Assembly (NCBI RefSeq): GCF_015832195.1
Contig: NC_052016.1
Coordinates: 28,479,129 to 28,543,128, forward strand
Origin: Motacilla alba alba
Taxonomy: Eukaryota > Chordata > Aves > Passeriformes > Motacillidae
Direction of reading: 5' to 3'
DNA: 64,000 nt
Below are positions 49,215 through 62,205 of this stretch, one piece after another (the stretch's first letter is position 1; each line of letters begins with the position of its first letter). The notes below the pieces were generated by a model, which saw only the letters and a list, made by a program, of their open reading frames with translations, had not been told where the DNA came from and ran no database searches. A program made the translations under genes and the position numbers.

Positions 49215-52200
49215 TAGGATGAGAAGAGTGATGGGGAAAGAGAAAAGAAAATAAATGTGCTTCCACAGAAAAAGCAGTTGTTCATTGTAGCTATTAAAAT
49301 TCAGGTCCATTGCCGTGGAGAAATCAGTTGATCAAAGTGAAAATTTTGCTTTTATTTTTTTAACTGAAAATAAACAGAAGAACTCTATGCATTAACAAAC
49401 TGATATAATTTGTAAATTTTCATTTTCCTGTTTATGCTTTACACTGGACCTTTCTCCCATTCTTTTGCACTTACCAGTTCCAAGAGCAATCACTACAGTC
49501 TCACTTGATAGGCAAGATTCTTCTCTAAAAGAAGTTATTCCTAAACAATGATCACTTATCACTGTTGGTGCTGTTTTTAAACAGTCGGGAAGTATAGAGA
49601 TCTATGAACAAAGTGTGAAAATCCTCAAGAAAATGTTACTGAGTTTTAATGTTAGTCAAGCTTAGCTCACCTTTGTAAACCACAAGCACATACTAAACAG
49701 GGATGTGAGAGTGCATGCAATGCAAAAAACAGTGCCAGCATGTTGATACGGCATATCAATCTTCAGCTACATTTCTGCCTTTTAACTTCATTTACTGCAG
49801 CCTTTTTATTGATGATTGAGGTGAAGGGATACATTGTACGAAGGAGTACAGCAAATCTTTATAATCTTTTCTTCAAAGGGTGGATTTTATAGACCCCTCA
49901 AGACAGCTGCAAGCACATACAATGTTTCTGAATACATTAAGGCCTGTGTAATGGATTACCACAGTTTTGACCAATTTACCTTCTGAAAAAGTGATAGCAC
50001 ATGGCTCTACAATGCACAGCACCTGCTAGCTATAATGTTAAGCAAGTTCCTCAAAATGTGGTCTGCCACCCAACTCCAATGTAAAATTCACAAGTTATTT
50101 CTCATCTCTGTGGTACTATTTTCACAGGGATTTTCAAAATTATTTGTGTATGACGAATTGCATAGGACTGTGGCAAAGGAATCGTAATTTCTGCATCCAG
50201 ACTATCCAGCACATGTACCAATATATGTCGTAAACTGATACACCAGGGCAGCAAGCTTCTCTATGATTCATACAAATGGATTTGCTAACTCAACCTGACA
50301 ACTCAGCTGATTAGACAAATAAAGTGTCTTGATAACACCAGTGTCGATAATTACATTTTCCAAATGGGACAGCTACATTTCAAGCTGAAAATGAGATCAT
50401 GAAAAATCTTGTAGAAGAGCTAACAAGAAAAAGCAGGTATTTTATGAAAGATTGGTTCTTTTCTAGTCCTTGTTTATTCTAGAGGTTTGTAGGGCATGCA
50501 CACCTTAATCAAGAGATATGTCAATATACAAGCTGCTGAACTCTGCTGGGCATATAAACCTTGGAGCTGGCAACACAGGCTAGCCAAGAGAAACACTAAA
50601 TCTGCAAATGAATCATCCTTTCTCCATCCCTCTGACCCCCTTAAATTCCTCCTGCCCCTGGGAAGTGCAGGGTGTCCAAGACACAGGCCAATGATGAAGA
50701 TCCAAGGCTGGAGACACTCACTGCAGCAGCCCCTCCGTACATCGAGGGCTGGGGGAGTCCATGGGCAAGGCAGTGAAGTGGCAGAAAAACTCATGGACCT
50801 TAGAAACTCCTAGAAAAATAAAATGTAGAGAAAAATTGTAGGAACTGCTGGATTATATGGTGCACTGAGAAAAGATGTGAACAGCCAGCCCCCATCAGAA
50901 ATGCTCTTAGAACTCAAAGGAGAGAAGCCAAAATCTGTGATGTTTTTGATGTCTGCTTGAAATATTGAGCTGCAACCAAAGAGAAATAGAAAGCACTCAA
51001 ACTGCTCAAGGGAGAATACTAAGATGAAAGAAGATACCATTAAGATAATTTTGCATACAGGAGATCTGTAGAAGACAGCTCTTCTTCTAAAAGGAAATAG
51101 CAATTTTGTGATCTTTAAAATTAATTTGGATACTCTCATTGCTTTTGCAGAAAGCTTTCCAGAGAAAATTAAAATGGAAAAGGGTTTTTAGAATTAAGAA
51201 TGATTTGAGATGATGTGACAATGTTCAAATGATGCTGTAACATTTGAAGAGTGAATTAGTCTCATTACCAGGCTCTTCTTTTTTTAGCACTAGCACTAAT
51301 TTTTAAGCACTGAATTTTTAAGAGCAATTTGCAGAAATTATCAGAAATGTCCATTCATACAATAGTGTCCTATTATTTAAAGAGCTTTCATTGGCAATAT
51401 AAAGAGTAAACTGCTTGAGAACATGAAAACTAACAATTGTCAGTGGATTTGATATGATTCCAAAATTGAAAAAAATTAATGAGATGATTTCATGGATTCT
51501 CCAATGGCTCCAAAGAGTCTGTTTCAAACCAGCAACTGGAAAAATAAGAAAAATATACTGTGCTAGAGAGCATTTTTCCCCAAAACCCAAAATATCAAAA
51601 TTGAGCCTAGATGTGTTTTGTGTTCTTTTGAACAGTAGAAAACAGCCATCAAAGAGCTGATGACTGCATATTAGAAACAGAGACTGATTGCTTTTCCCAA
51701 CTAGCAGAATGAGCGCAGAACTTGAATTTCCTTTTTATGTGCAATTTCAATATGATGCAAAATGCCAATCTGTATAAAAGGGATAAATATATGCAGTGCT
51801 GGGAGATGGATACTGTGCTTCTCAGTGCACCAGCAATGGCACATGTTGGCCAAGGGAAAATCTGAATGTGTTGCATCTCCACCTACTGAAGCAATATGAA
51901 ATTATTGGAAGGTGTATAATTAGTCAGTGTAGTGAACTGGAGCAACTGAGGAGACCCTGGAACAGAATTGCCACAGGTGTCCGATCAGTGCTTGTACTCC
52001 TGCTCAAGATCAGGTAGTATCAGATACATACTAAAGTCATGGAAGTCAATCAACTTACCCTGTTTGAAGCAGCAGCTTGTTTTTGAAACTCCCAGGAATT
52101 TTAAAGAGTTCATTTCTGCCTTTTCTTATAGTGACTGACGAGCACAAAAGTCAAGGTTTGTCACTTCAGAAGGATGCTGCTACTCTGGTGTTTTTGATGA

Positions 52201-52471
52201 AGCAACAGATACTCTGTTTATTCAAGGACCATGATGTGAACAAGCATTTGCTCACCCTTTTGCCATACTTCTTTTGTTGATGACAAAAACTAAAGAAAAG
52301 ACTGGCCAATGTGAAGTTCACTTTGAGCTGGAGGAGTAGCAGGGAGGTTAAAAAAAATCTTTGAAGAAAATATAATAATGTAGCTGTGCTTTTAGCGAAA
52401 GATTAATCTCTTTCATCTAAGAACAGTAAGAATGAGACAAATATGCAATTTCAATGAAAGCTGGTTTTAGA

Positions 52472-52476
<5 letters not shown>

Positions 52477-52536
<60 letters not shown>
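52477..52536. repeat. (TATC)n microsatellite
   Basis: About 15 tetranucleotide units without interruption, preceded by an imperfect tatctatta start. Long and pure enough to be polymorphic. Confidence 0.95.
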
Positions 52537-55500
52537 CTTATCTCTGCCTTATGGGACCACAGAGTAGCTCAGAGTTAGAAATTCTGGTTATTGCAGAAAC
52601 CTTTAAGACAACAGGAGTTCAGATAAGTATTTCCTACACCTTGAGACCATGTGGACAGGGAAGAAATAAGTGAAAGATGTTGCAGTTCTTAATCAAGAAA
52701 TAGTGTTTAGCATTTACTAAGAAAAGCACAAAGGAATGTGGCAGCACAGCACAACAGGAGTATGAATAGCACAGATTTTTCATGCTACCTGAAAGATTCT
52801 TATAGTTAGTCAGAATGACTCTCTCTGAGTCTGAAAGTAGGCAGAACAAAATATTGGACCTGAAGCAATGAAGTGTTCAAGAACATGCCAGATATAAAGT
52901 GTGAATGATGAGGCATTTATTTAGTCCAGAGGGTTCCCAGAGACCAAACACCCACAGAGCACTGGCAACAGCACAGCTCAAAAGGTGCAGAACCTGGAAT
53001 GTCAAAACAAAATGATATTTTTTTAAAAAAGAACCTTTGTGGCACATAAACCAAACAAGAAATGACACTGGTAATAACTGGAAATTGAACATATGCCTAA
53101 TGTTTTCATGCTGTAATTAAACAACTTAAGTTATGCTAAAAAGAAAACATTTACATCAATGGGTAGGGAATGTGGAGTCAGACTCCTTGAAAGGTAGACA
53201 CAATTGTGAGCATCTTGGTCCTGCATATAGAGTGTTTTGCTTGCCACGTGTCTGTGTGAAGGAATTTTCTTAACAAACACAGTCTGAAGTGCAGGCTTGG
53301 ATCTCAAACCAGGAGGAGCGTCAGGCATGAGAGGAACGTAGCTCAAAGGATGCCAGTCCTGAAAGAGCCAAGAATGGATGAAGATGGCAATTTCTATGGA
53401 TGCAAAGAAACAAGACTTAAAAACTGGATACTTATAGCATGAGCCACACCTTTTTCATCTTTGATTCTTATGGAATCAGTGAATGAAGAAAAAGATATAA
53501 AAGCCACAAACTCAAACCTCAGTGTTTGGGTTGCTGAACAGTAATGACAGCATTCAGCACAGGCTCTTCTGAATTGACATGTTTTGTGGAGGAACTGAAG
53601 AACATGGAAAGCAGATTAAATTTAGCTGACATGAACAACTAACATGACTCTTTGTGACATTTCCACTACTGAGCAAGTTACAAAAACAATTTACAAATCA
53701 AAGGCAATAAAGAATCAGTTGGATTGATATTTTTTTTCCTTACAGCTGCCTCTCCCCACTAAATAAAAGGATTTTGAAATACCACACATTCCTGGAGGAA
53801 AAAAAAGAGCAGGTAAAGACCAACTGAACAAAGCTCTAAACTCTTGGGTGAAGGAGGTAATACATGGAGTTGATTGGACTAATTTTATTCAATATCTCTT
53901 TCTCAATCTGTAATAAATGTAAGAATGTAGCAGCACATTATAAGATCTGAAGAGATTCTGATTTCATAGTAAAATGAAGTAAAAAAGGGGAAAATCAAAT
54001 ATGATACATAAAAAAAGAGAACTAGCAATAGGTACTTAAAATAGAACACATCACAGAAAAGTCAATTAAATATGACTGAGAACCAAGATAATAGGCTTAA
54101 TATTTAAAAAGTGATTAAACAAAGAAGGAACATGCAAATGAAATGAATACTATGCTAAAAACGAATACAACTCCAAAAATTAGGGGGAAAGTGAATATTA
54201 TCACTATTCCACGTATTTAGAACAGAAGAATTGTAGTTTATTTTCAGCAGGAATGATTTTTTGGTCCCTCAAAAAGTATTTTAATATTTATCTAGCATCT
54301 GCAGCAAGGGTGGCTCTGGATGGTTATTGTTCCAGGAAACTCAGATCACAACGTGACGCGAGCTGCGGTGGCATTGCAGCAGGGGTTCCAGCCTGCTGAA
54401 GAATTACAAGTGACTTTCAGAGGTCATCCAGAAGACATCAGCTAACTTGCTTGATGCAGAAGAAATTTAAAGGCTTAGGTTCCTGCTATCCTTTCTGATC
54501 CAGAGTGCTTTCCAATTCAAAGCAGGAAACCTGCAGTGACTAATTTGTTGACACTACTTAACAGGCTTGAGACTTGAGACTTCAAGCAATGAAAAGCAAC
54601 TCCTCAGGGCAGGAGCTAAAGATTTCACTATGTTAATACCACAGCTCTTGAACATTCACTTTCTTCAAGCCAGCAGTCTTTGTTGTACCTCTTTATCCCA
54701 ATAAGTTTGTGCTCAGCATTTTCCAAAATGTCACCCATACTTTGATATCGCTCTCCAGACCAAGTGTACCTTTCAAGTTTTATGTGTGCTGCTTTCAACT
54801 GGGCTCAGCAGTTGACTTTAGATATCTATTTTCATCTTAAATGTCTACAAAATTCACAGAAATACTTGGATAAGTTCTGTATTTACCCAAAAAATGGTAG
54901 CTACTGTACAATTTTTTTACAACTCCGATTGGAAAACTGCCTAGCAGGAATAATTAGTTTATTATTCTTAAGCAGTTATTATACATAAACACTTATCACA
55001 ATTAGAAAAAGAAGTAGGAGAAATGCTAACACTGCTAGATAGAACCCAAATATTTAAATGTATATACCTCAAGTAAAAGAATTCCTTAAAAGAGCCCTTA
55101 GTCAAGCTCAGTGGGATACAAAAATAAAGGCACAGAGCAAAAATTACTTGTGACAGTAAATCCACTGGGAAAACATGAGACAAGAAAGAGGAAAGCCGTG
55201 AGTTTGTGATCCAGTTTCAGAAGTTAGAGCTGGAAAGGCAGGTTTTGTGATGGAAATCTAGGTTTAAGGACAGGCAAGGTCATAACAAAAAAAAAAACCT
55301 CAGAGCCTTGGTCTTTTCTGATTTATATTGTTGAACTCATTTGGCTTGCTGAGTTTATAAAACACCTACTACAAGGAATTTTATGAAAAGTGCACTTGTT
55401 TGAAAATAGGTGTGAATCATTTATGAAATCCAGCTATGTAGGTGACAGGTGCAGTCTGCCCCTCACCCCACAGCCAGGAGGCAGATAACAAGCAGCGGGC

Positions 55501-58500
55501 AGGGGAAGAGCACTGGCCAAACATCATTAACTTGAAAAGACAGAAATAAGGTCAAGGTTAAACACTGAAAAATTTACTCTTGGACTCCACGGCTGCAAAG
55601 GATGCAAGAAAATTTGCATCTAAACAACAGTAAACTTAATCCTGATAAAAAACCGACAACTGGATCAAGATAAAAATCAAGTCTGTTCCTACATTACTTG
55701 GGGAACAGCATGCCAACACTTGTAATTTATCACAAACAAAGAGGACTGGAAGCAAGTCTTCCTAAAGACTTACACAAAGCTCTTACAGAAGCTGTACCAC
55801 CAGTATTTATATGTGTTAGACCTGAATATATCTGACATAGGCTAAACACCCAGAACACCCAGGACCACACTGTGCCACTGTGCCACCCCCACCACTGGGG
55901 TTTGAAATTCCAATGTCTTCTTTTGGCTGAGCTGCATTTCACACAAAGCAGAAGCTTTAGCAGAGCCCTTTTACTCAGACCTCCCCAACAAGACTCAGCA
56001 ACATTTTACATTATGTACCTGTGGTACAGACTGATAGGGCCAATGATCGGTCTTTCCATTAAGGACCTGTATTAACAACTTACCTGCTAAATAATGGATT
56101 GCTTCAGCTTGTACACCTAAAGTCTCTGTGCTGACATCTGAGATGGCTGGATCAGGTCCCAGCAGGAGTGGGAATATGTCCACCAATTAGGTATAGAAAG
56201 ATTTACTTCAGGAGCAATTCTGTGTAAATGATGTGTTAAAAGATTAAGGGTCCCTTTTAAAAGACCTGCATAAGTGACCTATATTCTTATGTGGCAACTT
56301 TTATACAATTTGGAGACAAGGGGAAAAGAAATGAGGGACATATTAAGGTGATATTTTGTACCATGTTTGCTGCCTTAGGTGGCAGTGACTGCTTTTTTTT
56401 GTCACAGATGGTTGCGCTTAAACAGACTTGCCTGCCAGTGTGATTTGAACTTTACCTAAATTATAAGTAACCCCACAATCTAAGTAAATTCCCACCATGA
56501 CAAAAAAGGTTATTTAAACTTTCAAGTGCATTGGTTTGAAAATTAAAATATCCAAGAGTGCAACAATAATGCAAATCTATTCACCTGAGTCTAGAGAAAA
56601 AAAAAAAGAAGGCAAGTGATTTGCAACTGCCTTCTCAGCTTGAAGAAATGTTCTCATCTGTGGGTCAAAACATAATAATAGCTACCTAGTCTTCCAGTGA
56701 TTGCCATCCTGGAAGGCTGAAATGTTTAACATGTGAATGAGCTTATTTGCAGATCTCAAAGTGAAAACTCTATTATATAGTGAATATGAAGGGCATAATA
56801 AGCAAAGAAGACACAATCATAACGGAGTTATTAGACTGAAGTGTCTAGGTGACCTCCACAAACTTTGTGTAAATTTAGAGGATTTTGTAAATTTTCCTCG
56901 CAGTAAGTTTCTCAGATCCTTGCAAGGAAGCTTCAGTTGAGCATTTTCTCTAGAGCTGAATCTAACAGAAATAAAGACTCACTATGCTTGGCTAGAAACA
57001 AGACCTATAATGGAATACTGGGGCTATGTTGCATGAAAATTTACCAGTTGGAGGGATTTAATGATAGATAGGCAGGTCCAAGGCATGGCTGTCCTGCAGA
57101 GTTAGTAAATCAGCAGGAACTGCTGTCAGTGTGAAAAGAGTCGTAGTGAAAAACATGTTGGAAACAAGCATGGGTTGCTGGAAGAGACAGAGTCAGACTT
57201 GTTCCTCTGCCCTGCTTATGTTGCTTTGTTAGACATTTCCTGGTCGCAGTTCTTGGCCAGCTACAAAGGACAGGGTTGTGTTTCCTGCCCATTGAGTGTG
57301 GCTTCAGGAAGCTCTTCACCCATTTTCAGGTGCTCTGCTCCAGGACCAAAGAAAGATTCAGCCTCCGTTTTCTTCCTGTCTTTGTGCTCACTGTTGCTCC
57401 CTGCTGAATCCTGAAACAAAGCATGGGAGATTAGCATGGAGGCTGTGCGTAGGAAACACCAGCAGCTGCCACAGCTTTTCTGCAGATTTGTCTTTTACAG
57501 CCTCAATTTTTATTTTTTCACAGCTTCTTTTGGTCACCAGGTACAGCTTTTCTGTTTAATCTATTTCTTCTCCCTCTCAGCTCAAGATTTCTAAGAAATT
57601 CCTTCTAAGAAATGAGAGTCAGGATTTATTGTCATATCTGACGTGCTCTCTAAAGAAAAAAATCCCAGCAATTTGAAACTTTCCTCTAAAGGCATCACTG
57701 GAAGATGGCACTTTAAAAAACTATTTGAAACTACCCTTATGGGCCGGAAGACAAAAAAGTACCCCCAAAATAAATACAAAGATTGATCACTAATTAAAGC
57801 ATTCTCTATTTCCACTGTGGCTTCCTCCTTTTTAAGAGTTGAACTTGCCTTTTTTTATCCTATTGGTAGTTCTTGTCAAAAAATCCTGGCTAACATAGGC
57901 AGTAGATTTATTTATTTATTTTTAACGTTTTCCCTACTGGTCATCCAACCTCGCTGAAAAATGCTTGAATATTGCCCTAATGCTGTCCCATTTATTTTCC
58001 ACACCAAAACCTTGTTACTGCCTCCATACTTAATTTCATTTTCGCAACCAGGCCTCCATATTCCTTTTTATTTAAAAATTAGCACCATTTCCATGGTTTT
58101 TTTTCACCTCCAGAGGTGTTATTAGCTTGCTGTAATAACAGACCTTGCTCCTGCTTAGTCTGCTAAAGAAATGATCCCAGTAGGCCAATGAAGCCATGCC
58201 ATCTGCCCAGCAGCTCAGCATTCAAATTGTTTCTGTCTATAGCTGGGTTCTCCATTGCCCCAAAGTTTAAGACATTGAAAAAATTAAAGGTCCTAGAGAA
58301 AAATATTCATTTTCAAACGCACACAAAGAAGGCTATTATTTTCTAAGGTCTGCTTCAGTTCAGACAAAACCACGGAAGAAAAGCTCATAGTTTCAGGTCC
58401 CAGTCCTGCTAGGAAAGCCACTAGTGAGGTAAATACATGTTTACTGCTGCAGAAGTAGAGCTGGGGAGGTGAAAGCACACAAATCTCTCTTCCCAAATCT

Positions 58501-59051
58501 TGCCTCTTTTAGATGCCTGGAACACCGTAACTAGGATAATAACCCTGTGCTGATTCAGGCAAAGGCAATGAGAGAAGAAATGGAGAGAAATCATGGAGAA
58601 CTTCAAAGTGTTTGTAAAATCAGAACTGTAAAGGTGAGGGAAAAAACCACAAGAATTTCTGTCACTTGTGTAAAGGCCCAAGCTAAAGCAAATGTTCTTG
58701 CACCCTATGAAAAGACATTAAAAAAACACAGCACCAAAAGCAAGTGAAGGGCAAAAAAACCCTTCAATGTCTACATAGCATCTACATGAATTCTTCTCAA
58801 AATGTAGTAGGTCTGGCTGACTTCTGTTGTATTAGCCTGAGTCGCTTAGCATGGCTTTTGCTGGATGTATTTTAACAATGGTAAACCTGGCCAAAGAGAA
58901 AATTAAGGAACTGAATACTAAAAAAAGTGGTGACTACATGGCATCATTAATGATACTTCATTGTTACTGCACATTAAAATGTCTGCACATAAATGATATT
59001 TTAAGATCATTATAAAGCTATCACCATTAAAATGGGAGCTTGTGTACTTAC

Positions 59052-59185
59052 TCTTTATGTGACAGAAGGCACCAAATTGTTCCATCAATTCGTCCTCAGT
59101 ATTTAAAAAGTTATTTAAAAGTGAGTGGCATCTCCACAACATGAAGAAACATAATCTGTGATTGGTTCTTTGGCACTCAGTTACT
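59052..59185 (-). CDS. MORC1: Candidate MORC1 exon, ATPase-module segment
   Basis: A 134-base segment with acceptor cctaatgcttttag and donor AAAGA|GTAAGT. Near its end the frame reads FLNTEDELMEQFGAF, close to the MORC family segment remembered as FKTEAELMQQFDVI in MORC1 and LFNTEAALL in MORC3. This lies in the S5-like second half of the GHKL ATPase module, and the exon would end just before the conserved GTLxxIxNLK segment. The upstream half of the exon does not align well with human MORC1. Neighbouring ATPase exons, including the ATP-binding motifs expected at higher coordinates, were not found. It may be real and fast-evolving, decayed, or a coincidence. Confidence 0.33.
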
Positions 59186-59926
59186 CTAAAAGCATTAGGA
59201 CAATGATCTAAAATAACTAAAAGTATACTCCATGCACTAGTTTTCCACAAATAGAAAATAAACATTCTTACTCTTGAGTGTTTAATTTCTTTGAGAAATC
59301 ACGAATGAAAGAATTGTTCTTAAGATATTTAGCCCAAAAATAAAGGATGAGAAGAGTGGCATTTGAAATGAGTTTTTGCTAAGGAAAATAAAACCACAGA
59401 GAAATCTGCTAATAGTTTTCATTTCAAGACATGTGATTAATAGTTCTGAAATATATGCTGCTGACCACTATTTCTGTGGAGATCTTTTCAAGGACTACCC
59501 CTGAAAAAGGTAGCAAAATTGGCTGATCACCCAGACACCAACCGATGGATATCTGCTACAAATTTACAGCAGAATGCCTGAACTACTCTGTTGTTGTAAT
59601 CTTGCAGCCTAAAGAACTGGGTTCAGATCTGTTCTCTACCATACATTCATTGAATGACTGCAAATAAGAAATCAAGTGCATGACTAGAGGTCAAGTTCAA
59701 AGCACTGTCCTTCTCACAGGGGTGTTGTCTTGGAAGGTTCTTCTAAAATTTTTGATACACTCTAACTGCTATTTGGCCTTCACTGCCAAATTCTCAAAAT
59801 CTGTAAAACATTAACTAAGATGAGGATATCTGGAATGCTTGCACTGTTTCATTACCTCAAGGAGAAATGACTAAACAGCTGTGAGAGACAATTTACTTTT
59901 TCAACAAAAGAAACGTTTTTCTCTTA

Positions 59927-59998
59927 CAAAAAAAAAAAAAAATCCAGAACCAAACCAAAATTGAAACAACAAAACCGAAAACAAACCAAAACCAAGGA
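59927..59998. repeat. Poly-A followed by an A/C-rich tract
   Basis: An A-run, then units such as aaccaaacc and caaaaccg. It resembles the other A/C-rich tracts in the window. Confidence 0.8.
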
Positions 59999-62154
59999 AG
60001 ATGACTATGGCATGTTTCCAGGCATAGATTAACCCCAAATGGAACTCGTACAATATTCCTTATCTTTTTTGGCTCTCAGTGCTGCCATCATGAACTGTTA
60101 TTATAACAAAATTTTATGGAATGCCCCAGATCACACTTGCTGCTATCCACAGTCCTTTCTCATAAGAGTTTATCAACACTCTTGTTACTGAGTTATATAT
60201 TTGGAGTGGGAAAGTTACCAAAGGCAACACAAAACACATATAAAGCACATCTGAAATTTAAATCCATGCATTGTGTATTGCAACATGTGACATGAAGCAG
60301 GGCAGAAAAAGAACAGCTAATAAATTGTTCCTCTGCAGTCACAGTTTCTTAGCCTTGGTAACTCTTTTACAGAAATATGATGTTTATTTTGGGGTTTCTG
60401 GCTTATAATTTTTTCCCTTAACACACCTGAAATGTTTTTGAGAGGTTTTTTTTTCTATAGCATGAAGGTGTTTGCCCTTCTTTTTTATTGTTGTGCTGGT
60501 ATCACATCTCTCCTCAGCACATGCAAATCTGCATTTACAGATGGAGTACACTTGTTGAAAATTTATTTGGTTTCTTACTTGAAGTTTTGACTGTATGAGA
60601 AAATATCCAACACTACTGGTGTTGGTGGTGGCCACTACTTATTCACAGGCATTTAAAGACACCAGCATATGAACTGTGAGGATGTTGAGTCTCATCTATG
60701 AAGAGATTAAATTATTTTTTAGACTTCTGCTCCCCAGGAGTTTTCACAGGGACACAGACTCACTCTCTCTTGTCTTTACCAGAAAGATAAATAAATTCTT
60801 GTGAAAGTATAAGACGTTATACTACTCCATCTCTACTGCCTTTCTTTCTCTTTTCTGATGCACAAAGGTCAGACACAGCCCATTATATCCATTTGATTTT
60901 CCTTCCTCAAACAGCAGACAGTGAGCAAGAAGGGTTATTAGTGAGAGCTCTTTTCAAAACAATATAAATTGTTGATTTAGAAACATCACTTACTTAAATA
61001 CTCTTGAATTTGATCAGTCTGAAGAGACAGTTAACTAAAAGCTTTACCCAAACTGCTTGTGTGGCAAATAAGGAAAAGCAATTTGCCTCGTTAAGATCTG
61101 CTTTCTGAGAAAACAATTAAGGGTAGTATTTATGTCATTGTCTCTTCTTTTTCAGAGAATAATATTCACATGCAATAAAATTAAGAAAGAACTGTTTACT
61201 CTCAAAAGCTTGTTATCAAGATGCTACTCTATTTTAAAAAATGTGGAAATACATCTGATGCACTTACTCTGATGTGTCGAGGTTAAATTTGCAGTACTAG
61301 TGCTGTTGTGCTCCTTATAACTCAACCATAACCAACATTTCTGGAGAAAGTAACAATCATTTCAATCCCAGGCTGCCCTGCAGAATTTATGTACCAAGGA
61401 AGTTGTCTGTTTTTCTTGCCTAGATCAGTTAGAAACTCCATCCATACGAAGCAAGAATATGAATAACAGTTGACATCATTCTTCTGAACACCTATAAAAC
61501 AATGGGAAGCAGGATGATTAGAAAAAATACATTTCTGAGAGATTCCCTAGAGATAACCAGAAAATAAGTACTCCAGAGTACTCATCTGCATTATTAGCCC
61601 CAACTGTAATCTAAGCACTGAGTTAGCTAACTCATTAGTTTTTGACTACTCACAGTCATGTACTTAATTCTGCCAGATTTTTGGAATTTGTCACTAAATG
61701 AACAATTTTTTAAGATAAGAGGCAATTGTAGCTAATAATCTTAGAGCCTCAAGTCCATTTAGAAAACTTTGCAGCATAAATGAAATAATTTGCTTTGCCT
61801 GAAATTCAAACAGGCTTTTCATTTACTAAGTTGTGTCTATAAGGCATTCATCAGATAATACCTCAAATTTTATTTGCAATACAGAATTTTAAAAATGTAA
61901 TTTTCTTAGTGCTATTATCACTCATGATGCTTCAAAACAAAACAGTTATCAGAACTCAAGTGTATATTATTATCTGTTGAGCTTGGTGGGACTCTAACAC
62001 ATTTTCCTCCTGCTCAGCAAACACAGTGCAGCCAACATGTGCACCCTTCCACCTGTCCCAAGTCACCAACAGAAGCCAGAGAAGAATTTCAGAGACAAGA
62101 GGCCAAATTCCAATGGCTGGATCCACCCTCTAATAATATAAAACCATAAATATG

Positions 62155-62205
62155 CTATTCTATTCTATTCTAGTCTAGTCTAATCTAGTCTAGTCTATCC
62201 TATTC
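62155..62205. repeat. Pentanucleotide repeat (TCTAK)n
   Basis: Ten tandem five-base units: ctatt at the left, turning into ctagt in the middle, then back to ctatt-like units at the right. This suggests a point change in one unit that then spread by slippage. Confidence 0.9.

Larger units (their letters stand above)
37820..59051 (-). other. Intron-like DNA of the candidate MORC1 gene
   Basis: Twenty-one kilobases with no confident exon. I searched for the MORC CW zinc finger (C..C.KWR...P) and the long coiled-coil insertion of the ATPase module and found neither. Weak exon-like segments lie at 40980-41106, 47620-47740 and 56084-56146 (all minus). Simple repeats at 41899-41935, 49087-49122, 49187-49214 and 52477-52536 and a CpG-rich patch at 48219-48725 are the only other structure. 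Confidence 0.35.

Noticed and set aside
48835..49266. 143-codon minus frame with Tyr-Ile repeats
   Set aside because: Runs through the (TA)n and (TTTG)n microsatellites and has no recognisable domain.
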